NCBI GenBank assembly: GCA_001598975.1
Contig: BBXU01002789.1
Location: 1-58,456, forward strand
DNA: 58,456 bases
Origin: Parachlorella kessleri
Taxonomy: Eukaryota; Chlorophyta; Trebouxiophyceae; Chlorellales; Chlorellaceae
Direction: 5' to 3'
The notes under the pieces are model-generated. The model saw only the letters and a list, made by a program, of their open reading frames with translations, was not told the DNA's origin and made no database searches. A program made the position numbers and the translations under genes. Position 1 is the stretch's first letter; each line of letters starts with the position of its first letter. Positions 43,881-55,484 of the stretch are shown piece by piece.

Positions 43881-46800
43881 CTACTGTTCCTCCACCTCTT
43901 CTCCTGGCCCCTCGCTCGCCAGCACATATTCCACGGCTGGTCGCAGCTGCGGCAGCAACGGCAGCGCAGCCAGGGGCACACTCATGCCGTCGAAGGCGAT
44001 GGCAGTGGTGGCTGCCGCGGGCCCTTCAGCCGGCAGCCCCTCGGGGAACTTGGGGTAGCGCTGACTGAAGTGAGTGAGGATGGTTCGGTAGGCCCCCATC
44101 GCCTGGAAAAACAGAGTCAGGATCCGCGTATGAAACGTTGCACAGCTGCCTTGTAGCCCACAGTGCTAGCAGTGCGCGAGACAGTACGAGGTATCGGGCC
44201 GGTCCCTGCGATTCCACAAGGCACACATGCCTACAGTTTGGCGCGCAAGTCGTCTCTCTCTACGTCTTCTCGGCTGGGAGCTGAATCCCTGGAGGCCAGG
44301 CTCCACGGAGGCTCTGATCGCCCACCAGTCTGCAGGGCTATGCCCAGGCCCCGCCCACCTGTGCCACGGCCAGTGCCTCCGCTGTGGTGCTGTGCCGCTT
44401 CCTGGCCGCCTGGTCGGCAAGGCATGGCTCAAAGGTGGCCTCGTGGATGAGCAGGGTGCACCCGCGCCCCGCCTGCAGAGCTCGGAAAGCAAGCAGCATG
44501 CAGCGCATCGGTAGGTGGGGTGCCGCTATGCTGCAGGACACAGTGGCGGGACGCATGCGCTGCACAGGCGCATCAATACCCCATGTACTCCCTCAGAGCC
44601 ACCAGCCCAGGCGGGTTGGGGGTTCGCAGTTCCACCAGGAGGTGCACCTTTGAGTTGCACCCTTAAGATGCAAACCGACAACCAGCCCGGCGCAACATTT
44701 GTAACAACCCACGTGGCGCACCCACCCACCTGTATGAGGCGCTCGCTAGGCTGGGTGTCGCCAGAGTACACCACCCGCCACCCATCTCGGTGCCCCATCA
44801 CCACCCCATACGCGTCCGAGCAGTGCCGCACCGCCACCGCCTCCAGCTGCACCAGACCCAGCCTGGCTGCCAGCTGCTGCCGTGCCCAGTGGGCGGGGCT
44901 GTTCAGCTCCTGACAGTGCGCAAAAGCGTAGCGCAGGCGCAGGCGTGGGGCGGCCTCTGCTAGCCAGTCGAGCGCGGAGCGGGGGCCGACGACCAGCAGT
45001 GGCGGCAAGTGGGGTGGGTAGGCGGCCAAGACGCCCAGCAGGCCCAGCATGTGGTCTGTCGGGGCACAGCAGCGTGCATCTCATAACATAGCCAGGAGCA
45101 CCAGGCTGTCGGGCCTGCTTGCCATGTCCAAGGTCCATTATTAGGTTTTAGTGTGCTCTGGACTTGTCAACATCTGGTAAACACCACAAGGACACTGTAG
45201 GGAGACTACAGGGGTCATCCACTTGCTCACCTGCACTGGACATGCAACCCACAGGACCCACTTGAGCATCTGCAGTGGATGTGCAAACCACAAGACCCAC
45301 CCATACAAGCGCCGCGCTTACCTGCGTGGCGGTGCGACACCCACACACAGCCCAGCGCCGCCACCTGGCGCATCGCCCCCCTGTGGCCATAGAGCCGCTG
45401 CATTTGACCCAGGCAGCCCTCCCCGCAGTCCAGCAGTATGCCTTGGCCGCAGTCCAGCCTACAAATGAAATAGACAGAGCACACTTGCCTCCATCCCTGT
45501 CTTAAAAATCGCCCCTCACATTCTGCTCCCACTTCCTGCCACCATTGACAACAACAATAGATGTGAGTGCGCTGCAGCCTTGCTGAAAGCCTGCTAAAGT
45601 AGCTGCATGACGAGGCAAGGCCCCTCCAGTGCTGTCCTCCCCTGCTGAGGCTCTGCTGACAGGAGATGGCATGGCACAGGAGGCTTCAGAAGCATGTGAC
45701 ACCAGCGGCTATAAAGCCGCCCCTCCCTCCATGATCAGATTAGTTGTTGCATCTCCTCAGGGGCAGCATGTGGTTTGGGCATGATGGCGTGCACGACCTG
45801 CCAGCTGACGCCCCGCCAGCCTGGCTCCTCAGCCTACTTGAACTTCCACCAGGCCGCCCTGTCAGCGCTGCTCCAACCCGCCCTGCCCACAGCACACACG
45901 CACACACACCGCCGCCGCTGCCCTCACCGCAGGTGTACCGCACTGGCACCCCGGTACTTGGACGGCTCGGCGGACCCAGTGCCCAGGAACACCACCTGGG
46001 TCCCATCCCCGGCCGCCGCCAGCGCTTGGAGACAATGCGGCGCCCCTGCTGCCCAAGCCGGAGGTTGCTGAGCCTGCTGTTGCCGACCCACGGGGCCTTG
46101 CTGCATCGTCTCTCCGCTGGCACGCAGGGTTGCAGCCTCGTCAAGCGAGCCAGCGGTATCGGTAGCAGCAGCGGCAGCTGCAGCAGGCTGGTCGACAGCA
46201 GCGCCAGGCTGTGCACCGGCCACTGTGCCATTGTGAAGGCGCCCAGCCGGACCCGCCTCCTGGCTGGGGCCCTCCTCCCCCTTCAGCCTGGCCTTCAATT
46301 CCGCAGCAGCCCGCTTGTTGGACGCATGGGGGGCAGCGCTGGGCCGCTTCCCCAGCACGCTGGCCACGCCCGCGCTCTCCATGCTCTGAACTTCTCCGGC
46401 AGTGTTGCTGGGCCCGGCTAGCAGTGGCGGCCGTGGCGGCGGGGCCGCTGGCGCCCCAATTGCAGTCTGAACAACTGAGCCAGCGGCCCGTCTCGGTGGC
46501 TGAGGGTGCGGCCCTGGCTGTGGAGCAATAGTAGCAGGTGCCTGCTGCTCCTCATGTAGAAATTGCGCCTGGGACGGCACAGCAGGCGCAGCAGGGTAGC
46601 CCTGCTGAGGCGGCCAGGGCGGCGGGGCCGGCTGTAGGACCCACATCATGCCAGGCGGGGCGGGTGGCGGCGGCGGGTTCAGTGCTGACGGGCGCGTGGC
46701 AAGACCAACACAGCCGGGTGGAAGGTAGACTACCGGCTGCTGGTGGTGCTGTGGCAGCGTGTGGGGGCGCTGTGTGACAGGCAGTGGCTGGTAATGGACG

Positions 46801-49800
46801 ACACCGGTGGTGCCAGGCATGCCAGATGGCTGCTGCGGCACGCCGCCAGGTTGCCAGGTAATGCCAGCACCCCACAGCTGCTGTGACGGCGGCTGACGGC
46901 AGGCAGCCCCTTGCTGGGCCACACTTCCTACGCCCGCTGCAAGCCCGCCGGCAGGCACAGTCGGTGACGCCGCCGCCGGCACAGGCGGCGGCTGCACGCG
47001 GTTGGCCAGGGGCGCCGCATGGGGCCCGCTAGGCAACGAGCCAAGGCGCTCCAGCACGCCCGCAAGGGCAGCCAGCCTGGAGGGGAGCTCGGCTTTGCTG
47101 GCACGCAGCTCCCGCCAAACGGCCGCAGGGTCGGCGCCGCTGGGGCGCGCCTCGCTCTTATCCCCCGCAGCCGCTTGCGGCGTGAACGCCTCCCCAGACT
47201 CCAGCCGCAGCAAGCTGACAGGCTGCTTGCCTGCCAGCCCTTGGCATCCGCTCATCGCCGCGGGGGCTGCTCCGGAATCCGCAGCAGCCGCGCTGGCCCC
47301 TGCTGCTGCTGCCGGCGACGGTGGTGGGGCCCACACGGCATGGGTGAGGTGCCGCACAAAGTGCACACTGCTGCCCCCTCTCTGCTGCTGCTCTGCCTGC
47401 TGCCGCTGCCGCCACTGGGGCCGCCGCTGCCCTTTGGCAAGCGTACCTGCAAGCTTCCCGGGCTGCTCTGCTCTGGCAGGCAGGCCATTGGCCTCGCCCT
47501 GGACTACTTGGCGCTCCCTGCTGCCAGGACCTTCTGAGCAGCCGTGTATTGCTTTTCCTTCTTCTTCTGTTGTTGCTGCTGCTGCTGCTGCTTCATTCAC
47601 AGCCAGCTGCTGCCCCTGCTGCTCTGCAGTCCCTCCTGCTTGAGGCCTTGCAGGAGCAGCTGGTGCACTGTTGCTCCCCTCCAGCAAACCCTCCTCCGGT
47701 CCAGAAGGTCCAGTCTGTGGCTGGGCGGGCGAGCCGCTCCCGGGGCCAGTGGTTGCCCTCTGCTCTACTGCTGCTGGAGCCGCCACTGCATCTGCTAGGG
47801 ACGCAGGCAGGGGGAAGAGGGAGGGCGCAACCAGGTGCAGCTTGGCGGTGGTGCTGGCAGCCGCCAAGTGCCCTATCTCCTGCAGTGCAAGCCAGCCTGG
47901 GCTCGGTGTCCACCAGCTTGAGGAGCGCCGCGCTCTGCGAGTGCCAGCTGAGGCTGATGGAAGGAGCAGAGACATTACTGCTGCCCCATCTGCCTTTGCA
48001 TCCCTGAACCACCGGGTGAAGTGACTTGGGACCATGTTCGCAACGGCATGACATGCGCAGCACCCCAGGGTCATTCCAAGAGGGCCCAGCCACACCTGTA
48101 AGCCGCTTCCAGGATGCTCCAGAACAATGTGGTCCCCTGGCAGCCCTCCCACCAGGCGCCGGAAAGCGCCGCCCTTGCTCAGCCCGGCCTCGCCCACCAG
48201 TAAAACGCTGCCTAACACCCTGGGGGGGGGGGGAGGGAGGGGATAGGTGGTAGGCAGGTGATGCGCCAATAAGGCGGGCTTAGGAGGAGTACCTCTCAGC
48301 GGGTTGTGGCACCTGAGGTGAGAGGTGTTGCAGGACTACCAGCCAAGCAAGATCTCCCTACCAGTGATAGAGCAAGCGCATACCGCAGGAAGCACCTCCC
48401 CACATCGTATACCCCTAATGCTGTCAGACCAGCCGACGGGCAGCAACACAGGCTCGCAAGCTCCGGCTAAGCGCGAGGAAATGCGCGAAACAGAGGGCAC
48501 ATGTTCGAATCAGGCGCGCACCTGGCACCCTGCTGCCGCAGCCGCTCCACAGCAGGATGCTCTACAAGCAGCTTTGCTGCCGCCCTGCTGTGCAAGTTCC
48601 CCACCAGCAGCAGCTGGTCGGTTGCCTTGATATGGCACAGGAAGCCCTGCATACGCGGGGCGGCCTTAGGAGGGTGCCCAGCAGGGCTGCTGCCATGGCT
48701 TGGTGGCGCTGGGATTGCAGTGGGCGGGGGCGCTGCCCCACTGCTGCGCTTAGGCTGCTTTTGCTGGGGCGGCGGCTGGCTTGCCCTGCTGGACAGCTTG
48801 TCATGCGCCCATACAGAGACACCCTGCCCCACCAGCAGCTCTCTGTAGAGCTTGCCTCCCACCACAAAAACCTTCCCGGTGTTGCCTGGGGTTCCAGCAG
48901 CGCCAGCAGCAAGTGGGGTCCCCTGCGAGCCAAGACCTTGCTGGCTAGCAGCAGCTGCTGCGCCAGGGGAGGTAGACGGCCTGCGCCACGCAGGGCCCGC
49001 CGCCGCGGCTGCTATGGCGAGCCTTGCAGTGGTGGACGCACTGTTACCGGCTGCCTGGCCAACATGCCCCGCGGTGCATGACGCACTGCCCTGGGCAGCA
49101 CCCAAGCTCTGGCACGCCGCAACGCCTCTCCCTGCCGCTGCCGCTGCAGCAGTGCTGTAGTGCCTTGCAAGGTCCAGTGGCTGCACCTGCCCGGCTCGCA
49201 GCCTCTCCAGAACGCTAAGGCGGGTGCTGGAGAGGTGCCCGGCTGCCGGGCGGCTACCACCGCTTGCCAGGCCAGCCCCCCTCATGAAGATCTGATCCAG
49301 CTCGTCAAACATGCTCGAACGCGCCTGGCCTCCTCCCTGTGCCGCGCCTGCGCTTTGCGCGGCCTGCTGCACGCCTGATTCAGAGTCCTGGGAAGGCTCA
49401 TGCTGCGCCTGCTGCCCGTCCATAGGGCCAGGTACCTTGCTGAAAAGACCAGCTTCCATGCTGCCACACTCTGGGTGCGTCTCTGGGGTGGGGGTTCCCA
49501 TACCCTCGCTCCCGCTGCTGCTTCCGTCCTCACTGCCACTGCTACTGCTACTGCTGCTGCTGTGGTTGCTTTTGTGGTCGTCCTTGCTGCTGCCATTCTG
49601 GCCGCTCTGCTGCTGCGAGCTGGGTTCCATAAGCCAGCCAGGGGCATGCCACAGCTCTGGGACCAAGGGTGGCTTCCAGAGCGCAGCCACGGCTATGTGT
49701 TCATCCTGAAAGCAGGCAGGCAGGCAGGAAGGAATAGAGGATTGCAATGCTGCAAGGGTCGGTCTGCGACATGGCGGCAAGTGACTGATACCTGCATATA

Positions 49801-50876
49801 CTACTGGCTCAGAACTCAGGCAAGACTCAGGCTCATTCTGCATCCAGCCCTGTCAGTTACGTCCAGTCCAGTCCAGCCCAGCTCTACTCCCTGTTCGCAC
49901 TACCTGCCACCCATACTAATATGCAAGAAGAGAACGCTGAATTTGCGCAACAATTTGTTACAAGTTTGCTGTCAAACTTCGAACACGGCGCTGCAAGGCA
50001 AGCTGCCCCAGCAACCACCGAAATCAGCCTGGCAATCTGTACATGGGCAACAGGGTGGTATGCCGGCAATGCTGGTGACTACAAGCTCAAGCCTCACCCC
50101 ACCTCATAGCAGACAGGCGTCTCCCACTCTGACAAGTCAGAAACAAGCACGGCTGGGTGCTTCCAGTGGATGAAGTGCCTGAGGCTTGTAACCATGGTCT
50201 GAGTGCCTGCACGCGGTACCTTGGACGCAAGATTGACTTTGCGGTGTGTGCGCAGCGTTCTGAGCGGATGGGGTCCTGAAGGCTGTGCCGCCTACTCCTA
50301 CGACGCTGGTTCTTAATACGAAAGAAAGAGAGGAGTGGCACCCCGCTGCTATGAGAGGGTGGCAAGCAGTTACAACCAGGCGCCTAATCTGTCTGCTGGT
50401 GTGAAAAGGGAACGGCCTTGGCAGGATCATGGCCTGAATGCCCACCTGGGGGGCCGAGGACCTGCACCTGGCCATGCCCCTCGTTCCGAAGACGCATCGC
50501 CAGGCCGCCAAAGCCAGCCTGCAGACAGAGCTTCAGGGACATCTCTACTTGGACTCTCATCGCTGTATCCATGATGGTGGCTGGAAGGGCGAAGCCACCA
50601 AGTGAGTACGAGGGGCTGCCACCAGCCCACTTGGGATGCAACTGGGCACCGTTTTGAGCACTGGATGCATGCGCTGCCATCTCTCACCAGGGATTGCAGG
50701 TCGGTTGCAAAGGCGGCCCGCAGGTTGGCCGTGGGTCGTACTTTGTGCTCGAGGACGAGTCGAGCGAAGCCCTCCGGCACGTTGAAGACATATTGGCCCT
50801 TCAGGCGCTGGCCAAGTGTGAGAAGCAGCGATGGGGAGACGCCGTCCCCTGGGGCAGTCACGAGGTATGCCTCCAT
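43881..50876 (-). CDS. TRZ: tRNase Z, long form (ELAC2 type), with very large low-complexity inserts
   Basis: Metallo-beta-lactamase endonuclease that removes the 3' trailer from precursor tRNAs. Exons: 50688-50876, 50446-50518, 50103-50206, 48522-49705, 45928-48219, 45322-45458, 44730-45055, 44359-44472, 43881-44102; 1546 residues, phases agree, about twice the usual 800-900. The degenerate N-terminal half is recognisable: YVFNVPEGFARLVLEHKV (human YLFNCGEGVQRLMQEHK), GGLAMRLRNEG, YEDEHIAVAALW. The catalytic half has VVFLGTGSAEPSKYR, GILLDCGEGCLGQMQRLYG, the zinc motif SHRHADHMLG (His1323, His1325, Asp1327, His1328), VRHCSDAYGVV, VVYSGDTQPSERLI, LIHEATFEPCL and ILTHFSQRYPK. Exons 4 and 5 are mostly Ala/Gln/Gly/Pro inserts. 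The window 47880-48095 could be a 216-bp in-frame intron; both readings stay open. Start ATG 50874-50876. Organelle targeting was not resolved. Confidence 0.94.
49838..49925 (+). repeat. Dispersed ~60-bp repeat, copy C, in tRNase Z intron 3
   Basis: Reads CTGCATCCAGCCCTGTCAG, then a short GTCCA-rich stretch and CTCCCTGTTCGCACTACCTG plus CCACCC. It carries the same ordered motifs as copies A, B and the tandem array, and lies in the intron between exons 49705 and 50103. Confidence 0.65.
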
Positions 50877-51160
50877 ATCGTCATACAAACTGGTCGGTTG
50901 GCGCCATCACTGCCCCTGGCTAAGAAATGGTGGCTTACGCCCGAAGGATTGCATGACAGGCCATGTGATATAGCCGTGCACCAGTTACTGCTGCCTCTCA
51001 CATCACTCGGCAGTCCACAATTCAATCAATTCAATTATTCCCAGACCAGCTTGCTGCGGTTGCCAGTCCAAGTTTTCCAGCTTGGCCATGACTCATATGT
51101 AACGTGAAGGGCGCAAGAGGAGGACGACCTGATGAGTGGGTTTCTGTGCATGGCGGTGAT
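50877..51160. other. Upstream region of tRNase Z
   Basis: About 280 bp between the tRNase Z start codon and the retroelement remnant. It should contain the promoter and 5' UTR. No signal was recognised. Confidence 0.35.
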
Positions 51161-51849
51161 CTGCGAGAAACCAAGAACGCTTTAGTTTGTAATGCTGCGG
51201 TCATAGAGGCTGTGCCTCAGCTCGCGGTGCATGGCAGAAGTCAATATAATATGTATTGTGAGGAGAGCCAAGGGGCGATCTTTAACTTACAGCAGATGGA
51301 CAGGGGGACCGCCTGACATCTATTTCCTAGTGAGGCAGATCTACGAGCTTTGCTATTGCGCATAAGGTTTAATTGGAGTTTCTTTGGCAGCCTCGTTCAG
51401 ACGCTCTTCTGGTGGAAGCCGACGCTCAGTCAAGGGTTCAAGACAGGCCAGGTATTGTGCTGAGCCACTCGGTGTTTATGCAGTTGGTTAGTAGGGCAGG
51501 CCGCAAACACGTCAATGGTGGGCATGCCCCACCTACTAACTACCTGCATAAAGACCGCGTGGCTCAGCACAATACCTGACCTGTCTTGAACCCTCAACGG
51601 AGCGTCGGCCTTCACCACGAGGGCGTCTGAACGAGGCTGCCAAACAAACTCCAACTGAACAACATGCCCAATAGCAAACTCATAGATCTGCCTTACTAGT
51701 GAATAGATATTATGTGCTCCCCTCAATTTTGTGAAGTTGAAGGTCGCGCACCTTGGTTATCCCCAATATATTGAACTCTACCATGCACACGAGCTGAGGC
51801 ACAGCCTCTAGGACCGCAGCAATACAAACCAAAGCGTTCTTGGTTTCTT
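51161..51849. mobile_element. DIRS-like retroelement RNase H fragment present as a long inverted repeat
   Basis: Two arms of about 320-335 bp (about 51161-51497 on the plus strand, 51529-51849 on the minus strand) are imperfect reverse complements around a 30-bp centre. Both encode the same peptide: minus arm QLEFVWQPRSDALVVKADA, VQDRSGIVLSHAVFMQVVSR and WGMPTIDVFA; plus arm LEFLWQPRSDALLVEADAQSR and SRAGRK. This matches the end of the RNase H domain and the following tether of DIRS/Pat-type (and related) retroelements (WVPREQNxxADALSR, WRLxPEVFxxLxxRWGxPTIDLFA). Upstream in both arms is QETKNALVC.AAV.EAVPQL, like the RNase H helix. Both copies have stops and frame damage, so this is a dead remnant. 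Polymerase, tyrosine recombinase and full termini were not found. Confidence 0.72.
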
Positions 51850-52298
51850 GCCAGGTACTAGACAGACCACCGCCTTGCACAAATAATGGCCATGGACTTG
51901 ATCAACCACAATTTGATAGAAAAATGGGTGCCACGTCAGGACCAGGCAGTGCTGTTGCCAGTTCATTGTTGGCTAGTGGTAAGAGTGGAGAACTGCCCCT
52001 GGCAGGTGTGAATTATCAGTGCAACACACAAGGCGTGCTCTTGGGCCTCGCCCGGGTGTCCAACAAACCTGCAGACAGCTATTTGTTGATGATGACATGG
52101 AATGCGAACAGGAGAGAGTAGGGATAAACTGGACTGACTTGTTGTATGCAGTTGTGCTTCAGGGCCTTGCCTGAGGTCGGTCCAGTAGGTCTCTCCGGGG
52201 ATCCCCGCAACAAGGTAAGGCCACTGCAGGGCAGGCGAACCTGAAGCAGGGGAGAACAGGGACAAGCCTTTTGCCATATCCCTCCACATCTATCAACG
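51850..52298. other. Repeat-rich intergenic DNA next to the retroelement remnant
   Basis: Holds a 93-codon plus frame (51840-52121) without recognised motifs. At 52163-52197 it has CTTGCCTGAGG, then CCAGTAGGTCTCTCC, which recurs in diverged form at about 52529-52561 (CTTGCCTGAG, then CCTAGTAGTTCTCTCC). The two bracket the 60-bp tandem array. Confidence 0.4.
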
Positions 52299-52490
52299 GT
52301 GGCAGGTAGTGCAAGCAGTGGATAGGTAGGAGGAACTGCACACAGTCTTTTGGTAAGGGTGGCAGGCAGTGCAAACAGAGTGGAGATAGGATGTAGCTAT
52401 ACAAGTTATTTGTAGGGGGTGGCAGGTAGAGCAAACAGAGAGGAGATCATTTAGTCTGCGTGGCTGGTCGTGCGAACAGAGTTGAAGGCG
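52299..52490 (-). repeat. Tandem array of the ~60-bp repeat (about 3.5 units)
   Basis: The motif GGTGGCAGG..GTGCAA.CAG recurs at 52299, 52359 and 52419, exactly 60 bp apart, with a further degenerate unit at about 52459. On the minus strand each unit carries TTGCACTACCTGCCACC, the same core as the dispersed single copies. Units differ by many substitutions, so the array is old. Confidence 0.8.
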
Positions 52491-53485
52491 AACTGTAGTG
52501 ACAGGGGCGGCGCAGTTAGCTCTGGGTCTTGCCTGAGTCATGATCCTAGTAGTTCTCTCCCCAAGCGCTTTGCAGAGACACGTGCGAGGAACACTTCCTT
52601 AACAGAGTTTTTGAGCTCAAAGTTCACTGAGGTCCAATGAAATCTCCGAGGGTCGTCATATGGACGCCTGGGCAACTAGGAGCAGAGAGCATGAAAAGGT
52701 GGAACACACTACAAGTCAACAGACCGGGGGGCACCAAGGGAGGAAAATCAAATCACAGACACAACACATATGGCAAGACCTGCTGTAGCCAGCTAAGCTG
52801 GACGGCAGATTTCCAAGCCAGCCCAAATGGCCACGATAAACGAAATAAACTAAAGAAATGCTATTCATTCACGCTGTGTTCCCTCACTGATATCGCACAC
52901 AGACAGGAAGCAAAGCTGAGTAACGTTCACACACGCTTTTATTACACAGGGCAAAATGTGGGCAGGCACCAGGTGCAGGCAAGGTCCGCTAAAGAAGCTA
53001 ATGAAGGCTAACATACCTCTACTGCTGAAATAGACACGTTCCGGCCCACCAATGAACTCTCAAACCAACCGCCAATGAACTCTCACACCAACCGCTACCC
53101 CATACTACGCATCCCCACAAAACTACTACATGTCAGGGCAGACAAATATATGCAAGGGGACTCGGTGCAAAAATTGGGTTGACAGTGTTGAAGCAGTTTG
53201 GTGTGGACAGTATATGATGTACCAACAGCAGAGCCATGGCTGCTACCTACCTAAGCATGTACAGCGCAAGCAGGAAGCGCCCAGTGCATACATGGCTAGC
53301 ACACACCATAAGCTGTAGAGGCTCACACATAGTAGGCCACTCCGCAACACGCTAGCACTAGACTCCAAACCTGTACGTACTGCCAAACAGGCGCCAGTAT
53401 CGCACACACAATCCCTGACGGGGCCCCAACAAACTGACCCAATGGTAACAACACTTCCAGCAGCTACCTTTCAGACGCGCTCCTG
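52491..53485. other. Intergenic region downstream of the coiled-coil gene
   Basis: About 1 kb, AT-richer, with a small direct duplication (CCAATGAACTCTC at about 53050 and 53072). It contains the 3' UTR of the minus gene ending at 53486. A 124-codon plus frame (52637-53011) has no support. Confidence 0.4.
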
Positions 53486-54630
53486 CTACTTTCCACAAGA
53501 CGACCTTGCCTTCTTGCCGCAGTTCTTTTCCCCAGCAGCACCCCGCGCACGCTTCTTGCCATGGACTCTAACTTCCCCGCTGCCTGCTTCGCGCTCTGTC
53601 GACGCTGGGCTGTGGTGGTGGTGACCAGCTGTAGCAGCTTGGCGGCGGCCCTCGCCCGCCCCTCTATGCCCTGGCCTGGCAGCTGGTTGCTGCTCGCTGC
53701 AGCCTGATGGCTGCTTGGCCTGCTGCTCCAGCGGCGGCTGCTGCTGCTCCTCCAGCTCACTGAGTACCACCGAGCTGGTCTCGGCAGTCAGAGAGTCCGC
53801 TGCTGGTGCCGCGACTGGCCCCCTGGCAGCGGCAGCTGCCGGGGGTCCCTGGCCAAGCGGCCCAAGCCCCACTGCACCCAGCGGCAAGCCTCCCAGCCAG
53901 CCGTGGGCTTGCGCCGCCTCAAATAGCAGCTGCACCTGCTGCTGCAGCTGCTGCTGGTGGGCCTGAAGGGCACCGATGGAGAAGTATGCGCTCCACAGCT
54001 GGCCCACCAAGACTTGCACAGCTTCGTCAAGTGCTGATTCGTGACGAGCCTGCAGCGAACAGCAGCAGCAGCAACAGCAACGGAAGTTTCCGCGTGCGTG
54101 CGTGTGTGTGTGTGGATGGGTGGGTGGGTGGGGGGAGATGGCGGAAAACACTGCTTCAACCTAACAGTTCATTGAGAGCTGCTGAAGGACCCTGCAAGGC
54201 AGACTGATACTCGGTCACTTCTCCGACATCAGCCTGCATTTGACAGCAACTCAGACAACCCTGCCCCCAATACTTGTGTCAGACTGTAGACTTGCAAGCA
54301 AGCCCAGCAAACAAGAATAGGAGCTGAATAGGGGCCCGCGCACTGTGTCGCGAGACTCAACAGGCACACCTGCATTTGCCGTAGCGCAGTCGCCACCCGC
54401 TTCTCCATCCGCTCCACCAGAATTGGCAGGCTGCCTGGTTCTATGGGCTCGCCAGTGGGCTCCAACACCGCCCTTTGCATGCTGTTTTTCTGCAAGCTTT
54501 GCGGCGCAGCAGCTGACTGAGAGAGGGATGGCCGCAGGGCGGCAGCTTGTAGTGCTGCAGGCTGGGCCACAGAGGTAGCTGGCCCTAAACCGGCATGGGA
54601 GCTCGTTACCGGAACTCCCAGGCTTCCCAT
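53486..54630 (-). CDS. Unrecognised coiled-coil protein with basic C-terminal tail
   Basis: Two exons, 54370-54630 and 53486-54049, join in phase 0 to 274 residues starting at the ATG 54628-54630; the frame is open further upstream to a good acceptor (about 54656), so another 5' exon is possible. Residues about 65-130 form a helical, probably coiled-coil region (ILVERMEKRVATALRQMQAR, HESALDEAVQVLVGQLW, LQAHQQQLQQQVQLLFEAAQ) that spans the splice site, which supports the join. A Pro/Ala/Gln-rich linker follows. The end is strongly basic (HGKKRARGAAGEKNCGKKAR) and could be a nuclear localisation or nucleic-acid-binding tail. No family recognised. A (GT)n/(GGGT)n stretch lies in the intron. Confidence 0.52.
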
Positions 54631-55484
54631 CAAAGCAGAAGGAGCGCGGGACCTGCAAAGATCACCAGCGGTTCTGGCCACCTGCTCGGCCTGGCTTGTG
54701 TGCAAACTGCACAGTCATGGGCAAGTTCATCGAGCACAGAGGCCTCTCACCCTGCCAAATGGGTAGAAGTGGAGGCCACACCGCCTTCGTTACTGGATTC
54801 CAACTTGGCTGCCAACGCTATAGCGGACATGTGATACTTAAAGCTAGTGTGCTAGGTTTCCGTCGCAAGTACAGGCAAGAGAGCGACAAACGGAAGCTTG
54901 AGTTTGGGGGCTGCGAATCATGCCCCGTGATTGGCCCGGGTGCTCCCAGCCCTACACCAGGGCGCAAAGAGAATCGCGATTTGCCGTGTTGGCAATGCCT
55001 GCACTTTGCGCGCGGGCCAAGGAGCCCAGTCAAGCAAGCTATTGTCCAAAGTAATACAAAATGGCAACAACACCCTTAAGCCTGCCCACGGCTAGCAGGG
55101 TTCGGGGCCAGGTATTTGCATGACAGGCAACAGCAGGCATGCCTGCATCCATGGGTGGTGCGATGGCTGAGCCGGGAGCCGTCCGACAGGCCCTCTGCGG
55201 CTTGCTTGCAACCAGGCTTCACCGCACGGGCCGGTTGCCTCGCTACTTTGGCAACGTTGGTAACCCCCGTGTTTCCACGTTTTTCTCCTCTTGGCGCGTC
55301 CCACAGTTTTTTTGGACAGCGCGTTTTGGCCTGTGCGCGGCTGCGCTGCCCTCTTGACCTGCGTTCCTTGCGCAGTTCAGTATTCAGATCAAGTATTGAA
55401 CATCTATTACCAATTAAACACCGCTTCCTCGCTGCCCACAGCAGCTTAGCGACCCATCACACAAGCGTCTAGCCAGTGATCGCG
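54631..55484. promoter_or_regulatory. Divergent upstream region between the coiled-coil gene and the secreted protein
   Basis: About 850 bp between divergent genes. Plus frames (54696-55079, 55116-55472) have no motifs or splice support. The segment should hold both promoters; no TATA box or other site was identified with confidence. Confidence 0.35.

Noticed and set aside
45744..46421. 225-codon plus frame
   Set aside because: Antisense shadow of tRNase Z exon 5; Ala/Ser/Pro composition follows from the CAG/GCC-rich minus-strand coding sequence.
52293..52541. Cysteine-rich minus frame (repeated CHP motifs)
   Set aside because: It is a translation artefact of the 60-bp tandem repeat; the unit length being a multiple of three repeats the same residues.
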